Source: Micromussa lordhowensis (taxonomy: Eukaryota; Cnidaria; Anthozoa; Scleractinia; Lobophylliidae). Taken from it: a DNA stretch of 64,000 nt. The stretch is taken from NCBI GenBank assembly GCA_964020085.1, contig OZ026605.1, positions 2,683,301 through 2,747,300 of the forward strand. The letters are read 5' to 3'. A program made the position numbers and the translations under genes. The notes beneath the pieces were generated by a model, which did no database searches, was not told the DNA's origin, and worked only from the letters and a program-made list of their open reading frames with translations. Shown piece after piece: positions 34,605-48,031 of the stretch. The first letter of the stretch is position 1. Each line of letters opens with the position of its first letter.

Positions 34605-35763
34605 TTAAGGCAAAATTTAATCGTCTCAGGGTAATAATTTTACACCCGGATGTAAATCCACGAAAATGACGTCACAATCGAGTACGGGAGGCCTTATTGA
34701 ACGAAAATAGTTTTAACATCTCTTTTAAGAGCTGATTTTATAATAATTTCGTGCTAGAACTGAAACCTCAGTTTATAACGTTAAGGTAAAGCAAATTTCG
34801 AAACAGTTTCTTTAATCTTGTTGTTATTACTTACTTACCAGGCGGGATCGTATATCATATCAGAGTGTTGACCTGAGTATCATATTTTGATATCAAGTTA
34901 AGACTGTAGAGAATTAAGTATATTTTTGCTTTTGGATGGTTTCGAAAACTGTGATGAAGGATATTTGAAAGACAAAATAATATTTGCAATTTAACTTTGC
35001 AAGATTTATCCACTTGCTTTTTTCTCTCCTTAAAGTTTGCCAGAGGTCTGATAAGACCTTCATTCTATGACTTCTTTATGTTCTGCAATTTAATGAACTC
35101 CTCTGATTTATGTGCGAATGTAGAACTGTCAGAACGAAAACGTTTATATAATTAATCAAAGCAAAGTGCCTTCGTGATGTTACATTACGATTGTCAACAA
35201 TTACGTCATGTAATACCTATCTAAAATGCAAAAATAATTGTTCTCGGTCGACGGAGTTGAATTCAGATCTCTTCCCTGCCCTTTAACTAAGAAAATGTCT
35301 TGATCAAAAAAACTTAAAGTTTCAAAATGGCAAAACGAAAGAAGTGGAGTTTGTTACAAAAATAGTTCAGATAATAAAAAAATATACATATATTTTTAAA
35401 AGTCAAACTATTTTGGACTTTCGTTATGTGCCATTCAGTTAAAAATATCTTCCTTGTAACTTGAGCAGTGATACCTAGTAGGCATATTCTAAAATGGAGC
35501 AACTTTATTGGCCCTTAGCTTAAGATTCCTGTTCTCAGTTTACTAACGGAATTAAAGGAAGTCGTTGCTAACAGCACTTTACTGCTATAACATCACAAAC
35601 GTGACCAAAATGTACAGAATCAAATACGTTATCGCTGAAACTCCAAAGTAACGTACATGAGGATGAAACGGTCTCAAAAATACATTTGTAATTTTAAAGG
35701 ATCCTCGGAAGTTTCCGTCTCTAGCTATTGGCTACAGCGCCAAATCAGGAACGTTGAAAATTG

Positions 35764-35771
35764 TATTTAAG
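35764..35771 (+). promoter_or_regulatory. TATA box of A4
   Basis: TATTTAAG, 103 bp upstream of the A4 ATG, after an intact reverse CCAAT box. Confidence 0.5.
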
Positions 35772-35873
35772 GTGAGAGTTACTTGCTTGGAATCAGATCA
35801 TAGTCTTCAAATCTTCTCCGAGAAGAACCGGACAACAAATATATACAAGTAAGCGTTGGTAAGAAACTAAGTC

Positions 35874-36833
35874 ATGGAGATTATTAAGGTAAAAATGTGT
35901 TGTACTTGCTCATGACAGACCGTACAAAATGCTTCAAAGTTATCCAAAATTCAATTTTAAAAGGGAGCATAGCTGATTCAAACTGATGTTGGACACTAAA
36001 TTGACACTTTACTCTTCATGGGCAAATTGATTTTCATCTTCCACGCGGCTTAAAGACCTAAACACACAGTTATAAAGGTACTAAAAGCCAAAACTTCCTC
36101 TCAAAGATTCTTTCTCGACTTCATTAAGTTAAGTGTTTGGTCCCATGTTGCCACAGATTTCTTCCAATATTGGTTCTAAGAATTTGGTGTTAGATCAACA
36201 CGATTTCATTTACTTGACGATTTTCTTTATTCTCATCACCTGCCTACCTAACAGTGTATTGATCTTGTAAAGAGATGTTAGATTTCAATCTTTCGAAGTA
36301 TTTAACTTCTTACAGAGTTGTTTTTCGGCCTGCAGGTTATTGCAGTTATTCTTGCTGTTTTTCTTCACCACGGAAATGGTCGAGCTATCACATCAACCAA
36401 CAACGACAACATTGAAAGAATGCTTGATTTAGCTGAGGAAGAATTAACCTCGGTCTTGAATGAGACAAATAAGAATCCAGTTGATGTTCTTAAATTATCA
36501 GAACTAGATTCATCAAGCCATGAAGCAGTACAGTCTCAGTTCAGCTCAGATAACATGATCCAACCGAAGGAAGCCAGTCCCGTTTTAAGACAAAAGAGGT
36601 CTCTTACAGGCCCTTGTTACACTGGCAAGTTCCAGACGGTCACGCTGGCAAGCGGCGGAGTCAAAAAGTTCCCCATTTGTAAGAAAGTTTCGCAGACCGG
36701 TTGTGGAAGTTCCATTGATAAGTACGGCATGAGAAAATGTGTGGGATTGGATGACGAGACGGTCAACGTCCGCCTCGTAAACGGGGCCAATCAGATTAGC
36801 GTATATCCGAGGAAATGTTCATGCGCTGTGTGA
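35874..36833 (+). CDS. A4: cystine-knot precursor with shortened prodomain
   Basis: Exons 35874..35888 (MEIIK) and 36336..36833, phase 0, giving 170 residues. The donor is GTAAAA rather than GTAAGA, a slightly weaker match. The prodomain has lost 8 codons between two GAATCC direct repeats (NKNPVDVL replaces NENP...EENPADVL). The RQKR site and six cysteines are intact. The mature domain starts SLTGPC and has GKFQ, and the protein ends CSCAV instead of CSCAA. Probably functional. Confidence 0.85.
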
Positions 36834-39034
36834 ACCAATGCATTATGATTGAAATTTAACACTGCGTCAGCAACACAGGAATAATTAAATTATTGACCGC
36901 CAAACATTTATTTAATAACGATATATTAGTTTTTAAAGATATTTATGACGGATTTTGAAGCTGAGCTTCTCTTACATTTATTGTTTTAACAAAACAAAGA
37001 CAGCGAGGGTCAACACTGTTATATCAAATCTGCCTGGGTAAATGTCGTTTTTGGTCGAGCAGTTTTCCAAGTAAGGTACTAAGGCAAACTCATATTTTAT
37101 TTTATTTTTTTGACAATAGACTTAAATGAATTTTGTAAGGAACGAAATGATGTAGAATGTAACCAAGCTGAGGAAAATTGTCCCCAAAGTAAAGCATTCC
37201 GGAAATATCTACATGAAATCATTCGAGTCATTGGTGGTAGCTTTGACTGTAGCTTTCCAGTCTGCTGAGGGCCAACGAGAGCATGTTCGGGTCACTCAGT
37301 CACTTTGTGACCCAGTTCTCTCTCAATCTTTGATGTTGAGGTGGCCTTGGCACCACTAAATCCTGATTCACTTTAACTCTAACAAAGATATAAAATCACC
37401 GGCAGGTTTGACTTTGAAAGTCATGAGATGCCACAACTCTGAGGTTTAACAGTGTTTATCTTCATTTTTTTTAAGTACAATAAGTAAGAATCAGTGATGT
37501 TATATATTATATTTTAATCAAACAGTATTTATACAGTATTTTATGTTGTTGTCGGAAAAAGATACCGAGGTGCTTGACTGAGTCAGTCTAGCTTCATGGT
37601 TAGCACTTCAGTTTTTAGAGTACGATTGTTATTTATGAGAAATTTATATTTAATAAGAAAACAATGACTTTTTATAAGATCAACAAGACAAATTGTTAGT
37701 TATAATAACATCCTCGGATAATGTCTTTTTAATTAAAGAAAGTTAATAAAGAGAGTTTATTTCAATTCCAGTCTACCGTCATCTTGTTTAATTTAATCAG
37801 AATATTTGCTTCAGTCCCAGTTTGGTTTGTCAAGAGAAGAATTTATTGGGAATATGTCGCTGTAACTGCAGTTCAACATATACACCTTGTTTCGGATTAA
37901 GAGACATTCATCTTGAGGAAACACTGCTATCCTTTCTTTGCAAATGGGAATTTAGGGGGTGAGATGATAGAAATTCGTGGAGCTTCTAGGGAACTTAACT
38001 CTCACGAAACCCGAAGCCGGCAGTTTAGACTGATCTGGGGATTGGGCAAAAGTATTCTTGAATGCTTTGGATCCAGACCACAACGGACCAGTGGCTTTGC
38101 TTCGAGAACGTGGCGCACCTGTCGTCCCACCACGCATCACAGCTCGCTAAACATGGCCGCGTAAATAACAAGACAAGTAATCGATTCCGAAATCTTCGAC
38201 GAACAAGCTACTTGTAGCTTTGGAAAATCCTCAAAAAGTATTTTTCTATGTAGTATGTTTATAGAATAAGTAATATGTTTATATAACTAGTGTGTTCAAG
38301 AAGTGTATTTATGTAGTAGTATGTTTATATAATTAGGGACAAAATAATGCATGGTTGCTTGTAGATTCGCTGCCCTCACTCCTAAAATATCGAGTTGAAC
38401 ACTCGAAGAGATATTCCATATCCACGAGCGCCTCAAGCAGAAATTATGCGACAAGGACTAATCGAGTGTTCTGACCCATGAATTTAAAATAGAGCACGAA
38501 TGTCTGCTTTTCAAAATCATTATCCCAAGATCGCCTACAGAAACTAGGCGGCGCAGCAAAATCTTGTTTTCACGATTTTAAAATGAGTCAGCAGCATTTC
38601 TTGATTTTACCACAGTTGATGTCAAAATGTGGTCGAGTAAATGGACAATAAATGGACATTCCATTTCAAATGTCGTTTTTATTTAACATAACATTGAAAT
38701 TGTTAAAATCACTTTTATTAGTGTTATATAGTTCGTTGCTTCCAAGGGCATCTCTCTGTGATACTCTACAAAGCCCTGAAATTTGGAATTCTTTTCCATT
38801 ATCCATAACTAGTTCCGTCATCAAGCCTTTCCAGCGCTACACTATGTTAACAACTGAGGTGCATAATTATATTTCATTTTATTTCTCATTGTACAACTGA
38901 AAAATGAACTTCAAAAGCATCGTATGGTTCATCAAAGCGATATTATTATTATCATTATTATTATTCACGGAGTGGCGAATAAAAGAAGGCTATGATGATC
39001 GTCTCGTTTCGGCGTCAGTATCTGATTTCATCAA
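36834..39034. other. A4-B3 convergent spacer with module copy 4
   Basis: A downstream DNA, the GC-richer module (37956-38209), the possible LINE relic (38652-38900, reading WNSFPLSITSS on the plus strand) and a short ATT tract. No gene is assigned. Confidence 0.5.
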
Positions 39035-40023
39035 TCAGCCTTTACACTTACAACCTGACACTACGTACTTGTTCAGAGCAGTAATGAATTGATAACAACT
39101 AGGCTCACATTCGCCACTAAGACGGGTACTATCGCTTATGCATAGCGTGCTGGTTTTCTTGCATACATAGCGCTCGTAGGACTGGTCACCGTTGTAAACA
39201 ACTCTTTGCTTTTTATGCACGCAATAATGGAGGGATCTGACGTCATAACGCATTCTTTCTCCCATTGAGCGTCTCTTAGTTAGAAATGCCTCAGCTCTAG
39301 CACGCAGTGGTTCTGGTTTAACATGCAGGATACCTGCAGCATCTTCTTCTGCATTTTCGTCTGAATCTAACAGCGTTCTCCACGCTGGGTCTGCCGAACA
39401 TCCGTTCTTTGTCAAAGCAATCTGAGAAACAAACACGATAGAGTAATTTTGATTGTGTTTGTTTTGCTCTCGTTGCAGTGAATTTCTTTGTATGCTTGTG
39501 CAATATTTTTAGTCCTTGAAAAATTTATTAGATGCTTTTAGCCTTCTTTCTTGGTTAATTACTCTTTCTCAGGGCGTTTCTGTGGTTTCCAAATGTTTTG
39601 TAATGAATCGTGAGAGCCAAGATTGTGATCCAAGATTCCCGCTTTTTGGAAATAATCGCGTCATAATTAGAGCTCAAATTAAAAGAAACTGTTTTGGACC
39701 TGTTCCTGACAAATCCTTCATGTTTATTGTCATAGCTTTTTTAATCTAAAATTTACATGGTGATGGTCTCACAAGACGCTTCCGACCCCGAAAGGCCGAA
39801 CAAAGCCCGCTCTAAATAGGGTTGATTTAGTAAAACTGGGCTGTGCCTGGTTTCTAAAAGCTGTCGGGAAGATCAAATTCAAATCTATCAATGCGCTGGT
39901 AAGTAATGGCTCTTGACCAACCACCATAACTTATCCAATCTGCATGACACAAATTAATAGTAAATTAACGATACAATTTCTCACCAGTATTGCCAAATAC
40001 AACGCGACCTTTGCCAGCTTCAT
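39035..40023 (-). CDS. B3: cystine-knot-like precursor, type 2, with a seventh mature cysteine
   Basis: Exon 1 is 39985..40023 and exon 2 is 39035..39421, phase 0, giving 141 residues. Type 2 loops as in B2 (HYCVHKKQRVV, VCKKTSTLC). Between cysteines 4 and 5 the usual EPSSYKF reads EPSCYQF, adding an unpaired cysteine and removing a lysine. The signal peptide, prodomain and TKRR site are intact. The extra cysteine could allow an inter-chain disulphide, or it could simply be damage. Confidence 0.85.
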
Positions 40024-40099
40024 GTTCTCCCTTCGTAGAAACTTTCTTCCTCTTGCGTAGGAAAAAGTATGTCACTTTATTTCGACAATAACCACAGTA

Positions 40100-40107
40100 C
40101 TTTTATA
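40100..40107 (-). promoter_or_regulatory. TATA box of B3
   Basis: TATAAAAG on the minus strand at the conserved distance upstream of the B3 ATG. Confidence 0.6.
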
Positions 40108-42170
40108 CTTATTTTAAAGAGATGTAAACGATAAGTTGATAAAATATTAAGTTACTAAGTGTGAATATAACTTAAGCATCAATGTTTGCCACAAGGGCTG
40201 GAATTATGCTCATGTCGCGACATGACTGCAATTATCTTCAAGAGGTTACTTGTTAAAAACCGATCCTTACCCAGCCTTGAATCCTTCCAGCTTCACTGAA
40301 ATTTTATATGCCCCCGCACCATCAAAGAAGTCGGCAATTTTAAAAGCATTTGGGTAAAGAGGGGTGAAAATAACAGAATGCGAGACAAGTTTTATCTTTT
40401 GCCACTTGAATTCGATGATTATTTCAATGATTTTCAATGGAGTGTAATACATGAAATACTAAATGGCGCATTACCTATAAACCGGCTATACAGGGGAAAA
40501 AGTAATAAAGACGAAGGTTAAGTGTTATGCCCAAACTTGTCTATTTTTAAAAACACCCACTTACCGTTAGATGTAAATATTACAAAGTTGTTCAGCTCAG
40601 TTTGGATTTCAAAGGGTGCAGCCGTAAAGTGGGCGGTTGAAAATTATCAGAAAAGTAAAGCTTTATGCCTTTTCCACTTAAATAAAAGCTCATCGATATT
40701 AGCTTCACCTGTGACTTAACTAAACTTTCATTTTTCTGAAAAGACAGATCTTCTGGGTTAGGCGGGCTTCAACTATGGCGCAAAAAATGGTCAAAGATTG
40801 AAAGCAAATGTTTCTGCTCATACAACTAACCAATAGAAGCATTGTGATTATGAAATTTATGCATTAGACAATGAGCATAAAACAAACGATGTGCAGGGTC
40901 AAGGACCTTCCAACATAAATCTTAGCCAGTTTTTTTTTGTTTTTTTGTTTTTTTGCAGTTTACCGGGCTAGTCTTCACCATTCCATTTACTATGTTCTGA
41001 ATCAATAAACACCAGTTTCGAACAGGAAGTGGCAGCTTGTTTACGGATCATCCCATCTGAAATAAGCATGCAATCAGGGTATGTTTGTAATCAGACGTTT
41101 AACTGAAGCATACAGGAGTCCGTGTCCGACTCAATATGAAATGATGTTAGTTGCAAGGATTAAACATGCATCACGGCGTAAATTTGAAACGAACATATGT
41201 CCTTAAACTTTGCTTGAGGGAAGTTAAGAAACACTGAATATATTAGGAAAATGAATCATACGGAAAGTGTAGACAGTCTAAATGACTGAATCTTGTGCAT
41301 TAAGTACTAGATTTAAGTACTGAATTTAAGCCTTCTCTTAGTGCATTCAGGCCAGCTCTTTTTAGTGAATTCGTTTCAGACAGTTGTTCAAAGTCAACAA
41401 GCACTTTCACGTCTTTTACAGACTTCCAGTTCTATATTTTAGAAATTTAATCTATTTTTGTTTTTTTGTTTTGTTTTTTATGTTCGATTGATTCATAGTG
41501 AATAGAGGGGAATGATTATAAAACCCGACTATTTTCTTTGTTCTAGAGTTTTGTTCGCTATTTTTGCTTACCGTGCACAAAACATAATAGTTGTTTACTC
41601 CGTACTGAGGAACTAACCAATTAAAACGTTTCGGTTACGTAATTCATGAAGAGTGTATGAGCGCAAAACGATTGTGCACGGTCGTGGACCTTCCAACATA
41701 AATCTTACCGTGTTTGTTTTGTTCTCTGATGTTTGCCGGGATTCATACAACCATTCCCCTTTATTAACTATGATTGCATGTATGGAGTGAAAATGCTGTA
41801 TGAATAGCAATCGTAATACGGCCTTACTTATCAAGTGTTCACTCCGAAAACGTTCTTCTTGGAACTTTAAAATCCAAATAAGGGTGAGGTTCAGAAGAAA
41901 AGTCACCCGAAACAGATCAAACGAATGTTGTTTTACACTCACGTAGTCGCTACATTACTGTTTTCTTCAAGGTCATTTTCTGTGTACGTTTCTTAATCCC
42001 CTCCAGTCGTTCGTTTTAGAAAAAAATAATTACCAAGATTTGACGGTCTATAATTTATGATTGTTTTTTTTTTTTTTGATAAAGGAATAATTACCTTAAT
42101 AATTACACTTGCTGAAAATATCATGATTGTAGTTATTACAGAAATGCCTGAACTCGGAAATAATTGATTA

Positions 42171-42290
42171 GTAATGGTAATAGGACTGAGTGGAGTACAA
42201 TTCAGGGAGTAATTGGGCGAGTAATTTAAATTTGAAATTACAAGCACGATTACCCCTGAATTGTACGACACGAAGTCCTATTACCAATTA
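42171..42290. repeat. Palindromic insertion, tip-deleted copy
   Basis: Homologous to 11524-11673, but 28 nt at the hairpin tip (the GC-rich GGCCGAGCGCGC part) are gone, leaving GTAATTTAAATTTGAAATTA. Confidence 0.7.
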
Positions 42291-42291
42291 A

Positions 42292-42783
42292 TTGTGTCAA
42301 TAACAAAATGCATGAAACTCTTTGTTGTTTCTGTCAAGGCAGGTCGCTCGCTTGCTGTGTTTGTCGTGTTACTCGTATTGTTAATTTCCGTCAGTGTTTC
42401 GTTTTCTTTACTCTCAAAGCTTTCAAAATCAATAGTGCTGAACAGGTTGTCAAATTCTAAAGAAAACATATCTGAATAAATGTTACTGAAACAGCTAATT
42501 TCGTCCATCTTTGTTCTCTAGCTGGAGCTGGGAAACCTGGTCAAATTTTTTCCTTGGTTTTGATTGGCTAGCATTAGCTAGGTAGTAAAATTTCATTGGT
42601 TACTTAGATTTGATGCTTAACTTTTATTGGCTGTTGAACTGTCCGATTTGACCTGTCCGATTACAGACTGTTAGTAATCGGACAGGTCAAATCGGACAGT
42701 TTTGATGTTGCAACAGCCAAATTAAGCCATAAATGAGGGCTTTAAAGAACCAATCAGATTTAAGCATTTTGTTATTGACACAA
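42292..42783. mobile_element. TTAA-flanked MITE, second copy
   Basis: Same element and site as 11675-12165, with the 20-bp inverted ends and TTAA flanks at 42288 and 42784. Confidence 0.7.
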
Positions 42784-43262
42784 TTAAATGTCAAATCGCC
42801 CATTCAAAAGCCAGTTTCTAAATGTTTCGTTCATTTTAAATTTGGTAAAGAAAACCAGCTACCAAGATAAGCTAGGATAGCAACACGGAAACATGTTCAT
42901 TCGCAGGTTTATTTTCATATACCTTGAGTTACAGAGATGGAGGGAAAGAGAGAACCAAAGTAACATTAGCATGTTCAAGGCGCTCGGAAGAAGAAAGAGC
43001 GAGAGAAATAAAAGAGGGGAGACTGAGGCGAGGAAGGCCCTTCCACGCCTCAGTCCCCCATCATTTCACTTTCGCTCGCCTCTTTTTTCGCTCGTCTAGC
43101 CTCCAGCTACCGAGAACCTGGAACAGGCTAAAGTAGCATCAATTCATACACAGAATAAAACAGAATAAAAAGTGTTTAAATTTGCTCAAAATTAACATTT
43201 TAGATTAATGTGGTCATTTCTGAACTTCAGAAGATCGGATGAGGAGTTAAAATGAGATTTAA

Positions 43263-43575
43263 GGTGGCTCAAAACAGTTTCCAACACTTATATTTGGATA
43301 GGTCGTTATAACCACTGTTTATCATTTGATGCTACATAAATGTTCGAAAATTTAAGGTGGCTCTGAACCCCATGTACAGAATTTTTTTAAACTTTGCCAA
43401 AAGTTGCGTCTTATCATGCTTATCAAAAGTTGATAATATAAAAAATTTTTACCGTGCCGTTTTTGAATTATAAGCCCCTAAAGCTGTAATTAAGGGTGTT
43501 TTCAGAGGTCATACGGTTGCTATGGTAACCTATTGTGTCAAGAAAATGATGACAACGTGTTCACCAATGATTGGG
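43263..43575. mobile_element. TTAAGGTGGCTC repeat segment, I5 copy
   Basis: Homologous to 12630-12942, with two direct copies of the GGTGGCTC end. Confidence 0.5.
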
Positions 43576-44719
43576 AATTTTACACCCGGGTGTAAATCAC
43601 GTCATTGCCTAGCATTACAATCGAATAAGGGACGCCTTATTGAACGAAAATAGTTTTAACATCTCTTTTAAGAGCTGATTTTGTAATAATTTCGTGCTAG
43701 AACTGAAAACTCAGTTTATAACGTTAAGGTAAAGCAAATTTTGAAACAGTTTCTTTAATCTTGCTGTTCTTACTTACTTACCAGGCGGGCTGGTATATCA
43801 TATCAGAGTATTGACCTGAGTATCATATTTTGATATCAAGTTAAGACTGTAGAGAATTAAGTATATTTTTGCTTTTGGATGGTTTCGAAAACTGTGATGA
43901 AGGATATTTGAAAGACAAAATAATATTTGCAATTTAACTTTGCAAAATTGATCCATTTTTTTTTTCTCTCGTCAAAGTTTGCCAGAGGTCTGATAAAACC
44001 TTCATTCTATGACTTCTTTATGTTCTGCAATTTAATGAACTCCTCTGATTTATGTGCGAATGTAGAACTGTCAGAACGATTTCAAACGTTTGTATAATTA
44101 ATCAAAGCAAAGTGCCTTGGTGATGTTACATTACGATTGTCAACAATTACGTCATGTAATACCTATCTAAAATGCAAAAACAATTGTCCTCGCTCGACGG
44201 AGTGGAATTCAGATTTCTTCCCTGCCCTTTAACTAAGAAAATGTCTTGATCAAAAAAAACTTAAAGTTTCAAAATGACAAAACGAAAGAAGTAAAGTTTG
44301 TTACAAAAATAGTTTCAGATAATAAAAAAATAAATATATATATCTGTAAAAGTCAAACTATTTTGGACTTTCGTTGCGTGCAATTCGGTTAAAACTCATG
44401 ATGTCTTCCTTGTAACTTGAGCAGTGATACCTAGTAGGCATATTCTTAAATGGAGCAACTTTATTGGCCCTTAGCTTAAGATTCCTGTTCTCAGTTTACT
44501 ACCGGAACTAAAGGAAGTCGTTGCTAACAGCACTTTACTGCTATAACATCACAAACGTTACCAAAATGTACAGAATCAAATACGTTATCGCTGAAACTCC
44601 AAAGTAACGTACATGAGGATGAAACGGTCTCCAAAATACATTTGTAATTTTAAACGATCCTCGGAAGTTTCCGTCTCTAGCTATTGGCTACAGCGCCAAA
44701 TCAGGAACGTTGAAAATTG

Positions 44720-44727
44720 TATTTAAG
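44720..44727 (+). promoter_or_regulatory. TATA box of A5
   Basis: TATTTAAG upstream of A5, with an intact reverse CCAAT box just before it. Confidence 0.5.
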
Positions 44728-44828
44728 GTGAGAGTTACTTGCTTGGAATCAGATCATAGTCTTCAAATCTTCTCCGAGAAGAACAGACAACAAATATATA
44801 CAATTAAGCGTTGGTAGGAAACTAAGTC

Positions 44829-45799
44829 ATGGAGATTATTAAGGTAAGAATGTGTTGTACTTGCTCATGACAGACCGCACAAAATGCTTCAAAGTTATCC
44901 AAAATTCAATTTTAAAAGGGAGCATAGCTGATTCAAACTGATGTTGGACACTAAAACTCTTCATGGGCAAATTGATTTTCATCTTGCACGCGGCTTAAAG
45001 ACCTAAACACACAGTTATAAAGGTACTAAAAGCCAAAACGTCCTCTCAAAGATTCTTTCTTGACTTCATTAAGTTAAGTGTTTGGTCCCATGTTGCCACA
45101 GATTTCTTCAAATAATGGTTCTGAGAATTTGGTGTTAGATCAACACGATTTCATTTACTTGATGATTTTCTTTATTCTCATCACCTGCCTACCTAACAGT
45201 GTATTGATCTTGTAAAGAGATGTTAGATTTCAATCTTTCGAAGTATTTAACTTCTTACAGAGTTGTTTTTCGGCCTGCAGGTTATTGCAGTTATTCTTGC
45301 TGTTTTTCTTCACCTCGGAAATGGCCGAGCTATCACATCAACCAACAACGAGAACATTGAAAAAATGCTTGATTTAGCTGAGGAAGAATTAAACACGGTC
45401 TTGGATGAGACAAATGAGAATCCATCTGAACGAGAAGAGAATCCCGCTGATGTTCTTAGATTATCAGAACTAGATTCATCAAGCCAAGGAGCAGTACAGT
45501 CTCAGTTCAGCTCAGATAACATGATCCAACCGAAGGAAGCCAGACCCTTTTTCAGACAGAACAGGTCTCATACAAGCCCTTGTTACACTGGCAAGTACCA
45601 GACGGTCACGCTGGCAAGCGGCGGAGTCAAAACGTTCCCCATTTGTAACAAAGTTTCGCAGACCGGTTGTGGTAGTTCCATTGATAAGTACGGCATGAGA
45701 AAATGTGTGGGATTGGATGACGAGACGGTCAACGTCCGGCTCGTAAACGGGGCCAATCAGATTAGCGTATATCCGAGGAAATGTTCATGCGCTGCGTGA
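44829..45799 (+). CDS. A5: cystine-knot precursor with altered cleavage site and basic residues
   Basis: Exons 44829..44843 (MEIIK) and 45281..45799, phase 0, giving 177 residues. The cleavage site is RQNR rather than RQKR. It keeps the minimal R-x-x-R for furin but loses the preferred lysine. The mature domain carries HTSPC, KTFPIC and CNKV where the others have HTGPC, KKFPIC and CKKV, so it is less basic. All six cysteines and the signal peptide are intact. Either a diverging copy or one under relaxed constraint. Confidence 0.85.
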
Positions 45800-47898
45800 A
45801 CCAATGCATCATGATTGAAATTTAACTCTGCGTCAGCAACACAGGAATATTTAAATTATTGACCGGCAAACATTTATTTAATAGCGATATATTAGTTTTT
45901 AAAGATATTTATAACGGATTTTGAAGCTGAGCTTCTCTTACGTTTATGGTTTTAACAAAACAAAGACAGCGAGGGTCAACACTGTTATATCAAATCTGCC
46001 TGGGTAAATGTCGTTTTTGGTCAAGTAGTTTTTCAAGTGAGGTACTAAGGCAAACTGACATTTTATTTTATTTTTTTGACAATCGGCTTAAATGAATTTT
46101 GTGAGGAACGAAATTAATGATGTAGAAAGTACCCAAGCTGAGCAAACTTGACTACAAAGTAGAGCATTCCGGAAATGCCTACATGAAATCATACGAGTGA
46201 TAGCTTTCATTGTAGCTTTCCAGTCTGCTGTGGGCCAACTACGAGACATGTGCGGGTCACTCAGTCACTTTGGTACCCAGTTCTCTCTCAATCTTTGATG
46301 TTGAGGTGGCCTTGGCACCACTAAATCCTGATTCACTTTAAATCTAACAAAGGTATAAAATCAAACGGCAGGTTTGACTTGGAAAATCATGAGATGTCAC
46401 AACTCTGAGGTTTAACAGTGTTTATCTTCATTTTTTTTATAATTGAGAATCAGTGATGTTATATATTATATTTTAATCAAACAGTATTTATACAGTATTT
46501 TTTACTGTTGTCGGAAAAAGATGCCAAGGTGCTTGACTGAGACAGTCTAGCTTCATGGTTAGCACTTCAGTTTTTAGAGTACGATTGTTATTTATGATAA
46601 ATTTATATTTAATAAGAAAAAAATGACTATTTATAAAGTCAACAAGACAAATTGTTAGTTATAATAACATCCTCGGATAATATCTTTTTAATTAAAGAAA
46701 GTTAATAACGAGAGTTTATTTCAACTCCAGTCTACCGTCATCTTTTTTAATTTCATTTTAATCAGAATATTTGCTTCAGTCCCAGTTTGGTTTGCCAAGA
46801 GAATAATTTATTGGGAATATGTCGCTGTAACTGCAGTTCAACATATACACCTTGTTTCGGATTCAGCGACATCCATCTTAAGAAAACACTGCAATCCTTT
46901 CTTCGCAATTGGGAATTTAGGGGGTGAGATGATAGAAATTCGTGGACATTGTAGGGAACTTAACCCTCACGAAACCCGAAGCCGGCAGTTCAGACTGATC
47001 TGGGGATTGGGCAGCAGTATTCTTGAATGCTTTGGATGCAGACCACAACGGACAAGTGGCTTTGCTTCGGGAACGTGGCGAACCTGTCGTGCCACCACGC
47101 ATCACAGCTGGCTAAACATGGCCGCGTAAATAACAAGACAAGTAATCGATTCCGAACTCTTCGACGAACAAGCTACTTGTAGCTTTGGAAAATCGTCAAA
47201 AATTATTTATCTATGTAGTACGTTTATAGACTAAGTAATATGTTTATATAATTAGTATGTTCAAGTAGTATATTTATGTAGTAGTATGTTTATATAATAA
47301 ACAAAATAATACATGGTTGCTTGTAGATTCGCTGCCCTCACTCCTAAAATATCGAGTTGAACACTCAAAGAGATATTCCATATCCACGCGCGCCTATGTA
47401 ATATCCTCAAGCATAAATTATGCGACAAGGACTAATCGAGTGTTCTGACCCTTCAATTTAAAATAGAGCACGAATGTCTGCTTTTCAAAATCATTATCCC
47501 AACATCGCCTACAGAAACTAGGCGGCGCAGCAAAATCTTGTTTTTTTCACGATTTTAAAATGAGTCAGCAGCATTTCTTGATTTTACCACAGTTGATGTC
47601 AAAATGTGGTCCATGTAAATGGACATTCCGTTTCAAGTGTCGTTTTTATTTAAAATAACATTAAAATTGTTAAAATCACTTTTATTGGTGTTATAGTTCG
47701 TTGCTTCCAAGGGCATCTCTGTGATATTCTATCAAGCCCTGAAATTTGGAATTCTTTTCCATTATCCATAACTAGTTCCGTCATCAGGTCTTTCCAGCAT
47801 TACACTATATTAACAACTGAGGTGCATAATTTCATTTTATTTCTCATTGTACAACTGAAAAATGAACTTCAAAAGCATCGTATGGTTCATCAAAGCGA
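45800..47898. other. A5-B4 convergent spacer with module copy 5
   Basis: A downstream DNA in which the usual AATAAA near 46705 reads AATAAC, the GC-richer module (46921-47174), and unit DNA without the 7325-7627 insertions. No gene is seen. Confidence 0.5.
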
Positions 47899-47922
47899 TA
47901 TTATTATTGTTATTATTATTAA

Positions 47923-47962
<40 letters not shown>

Positions 47963-47963
47963 T
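47899..47963. repeat. (ATT)n microsatellite, intermediate length
   Basis: About 65 bp of ATT repeats immediately 3' of B4, homologous to the longer tract at 8066. Confidence 0.85.
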
Positions 47964-48031
47964 ATCGAGTGGCGAATAAAAGAAGGCTATGATGATCGTC
48001 TCGTTTCGACGTCAGTATCTGATTTCATCAA

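Larger units (their letters stand above)
31561..35763. other. B-relic to A4 interval (I4)
   Basis: No gene is recognised. Standard spacer with the LINE fragment shared with I3 (32258), a private TTAA MITE (34196) and the conserved hairpin (about 33940-34040). Confidence 0.6.
40108..44719. other. B3-A5 divergent interval (I5)
   Basis: No gene is recognised. It shares the palindrome and MITE pair with I2 (42171-42787) and the TTAAGGTGGCTC segment (43263-43575) with I2 and I6. It also shares TCGTCTAGCCTCCAGC near 43093 with I6 only. Confidence 0.6.
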
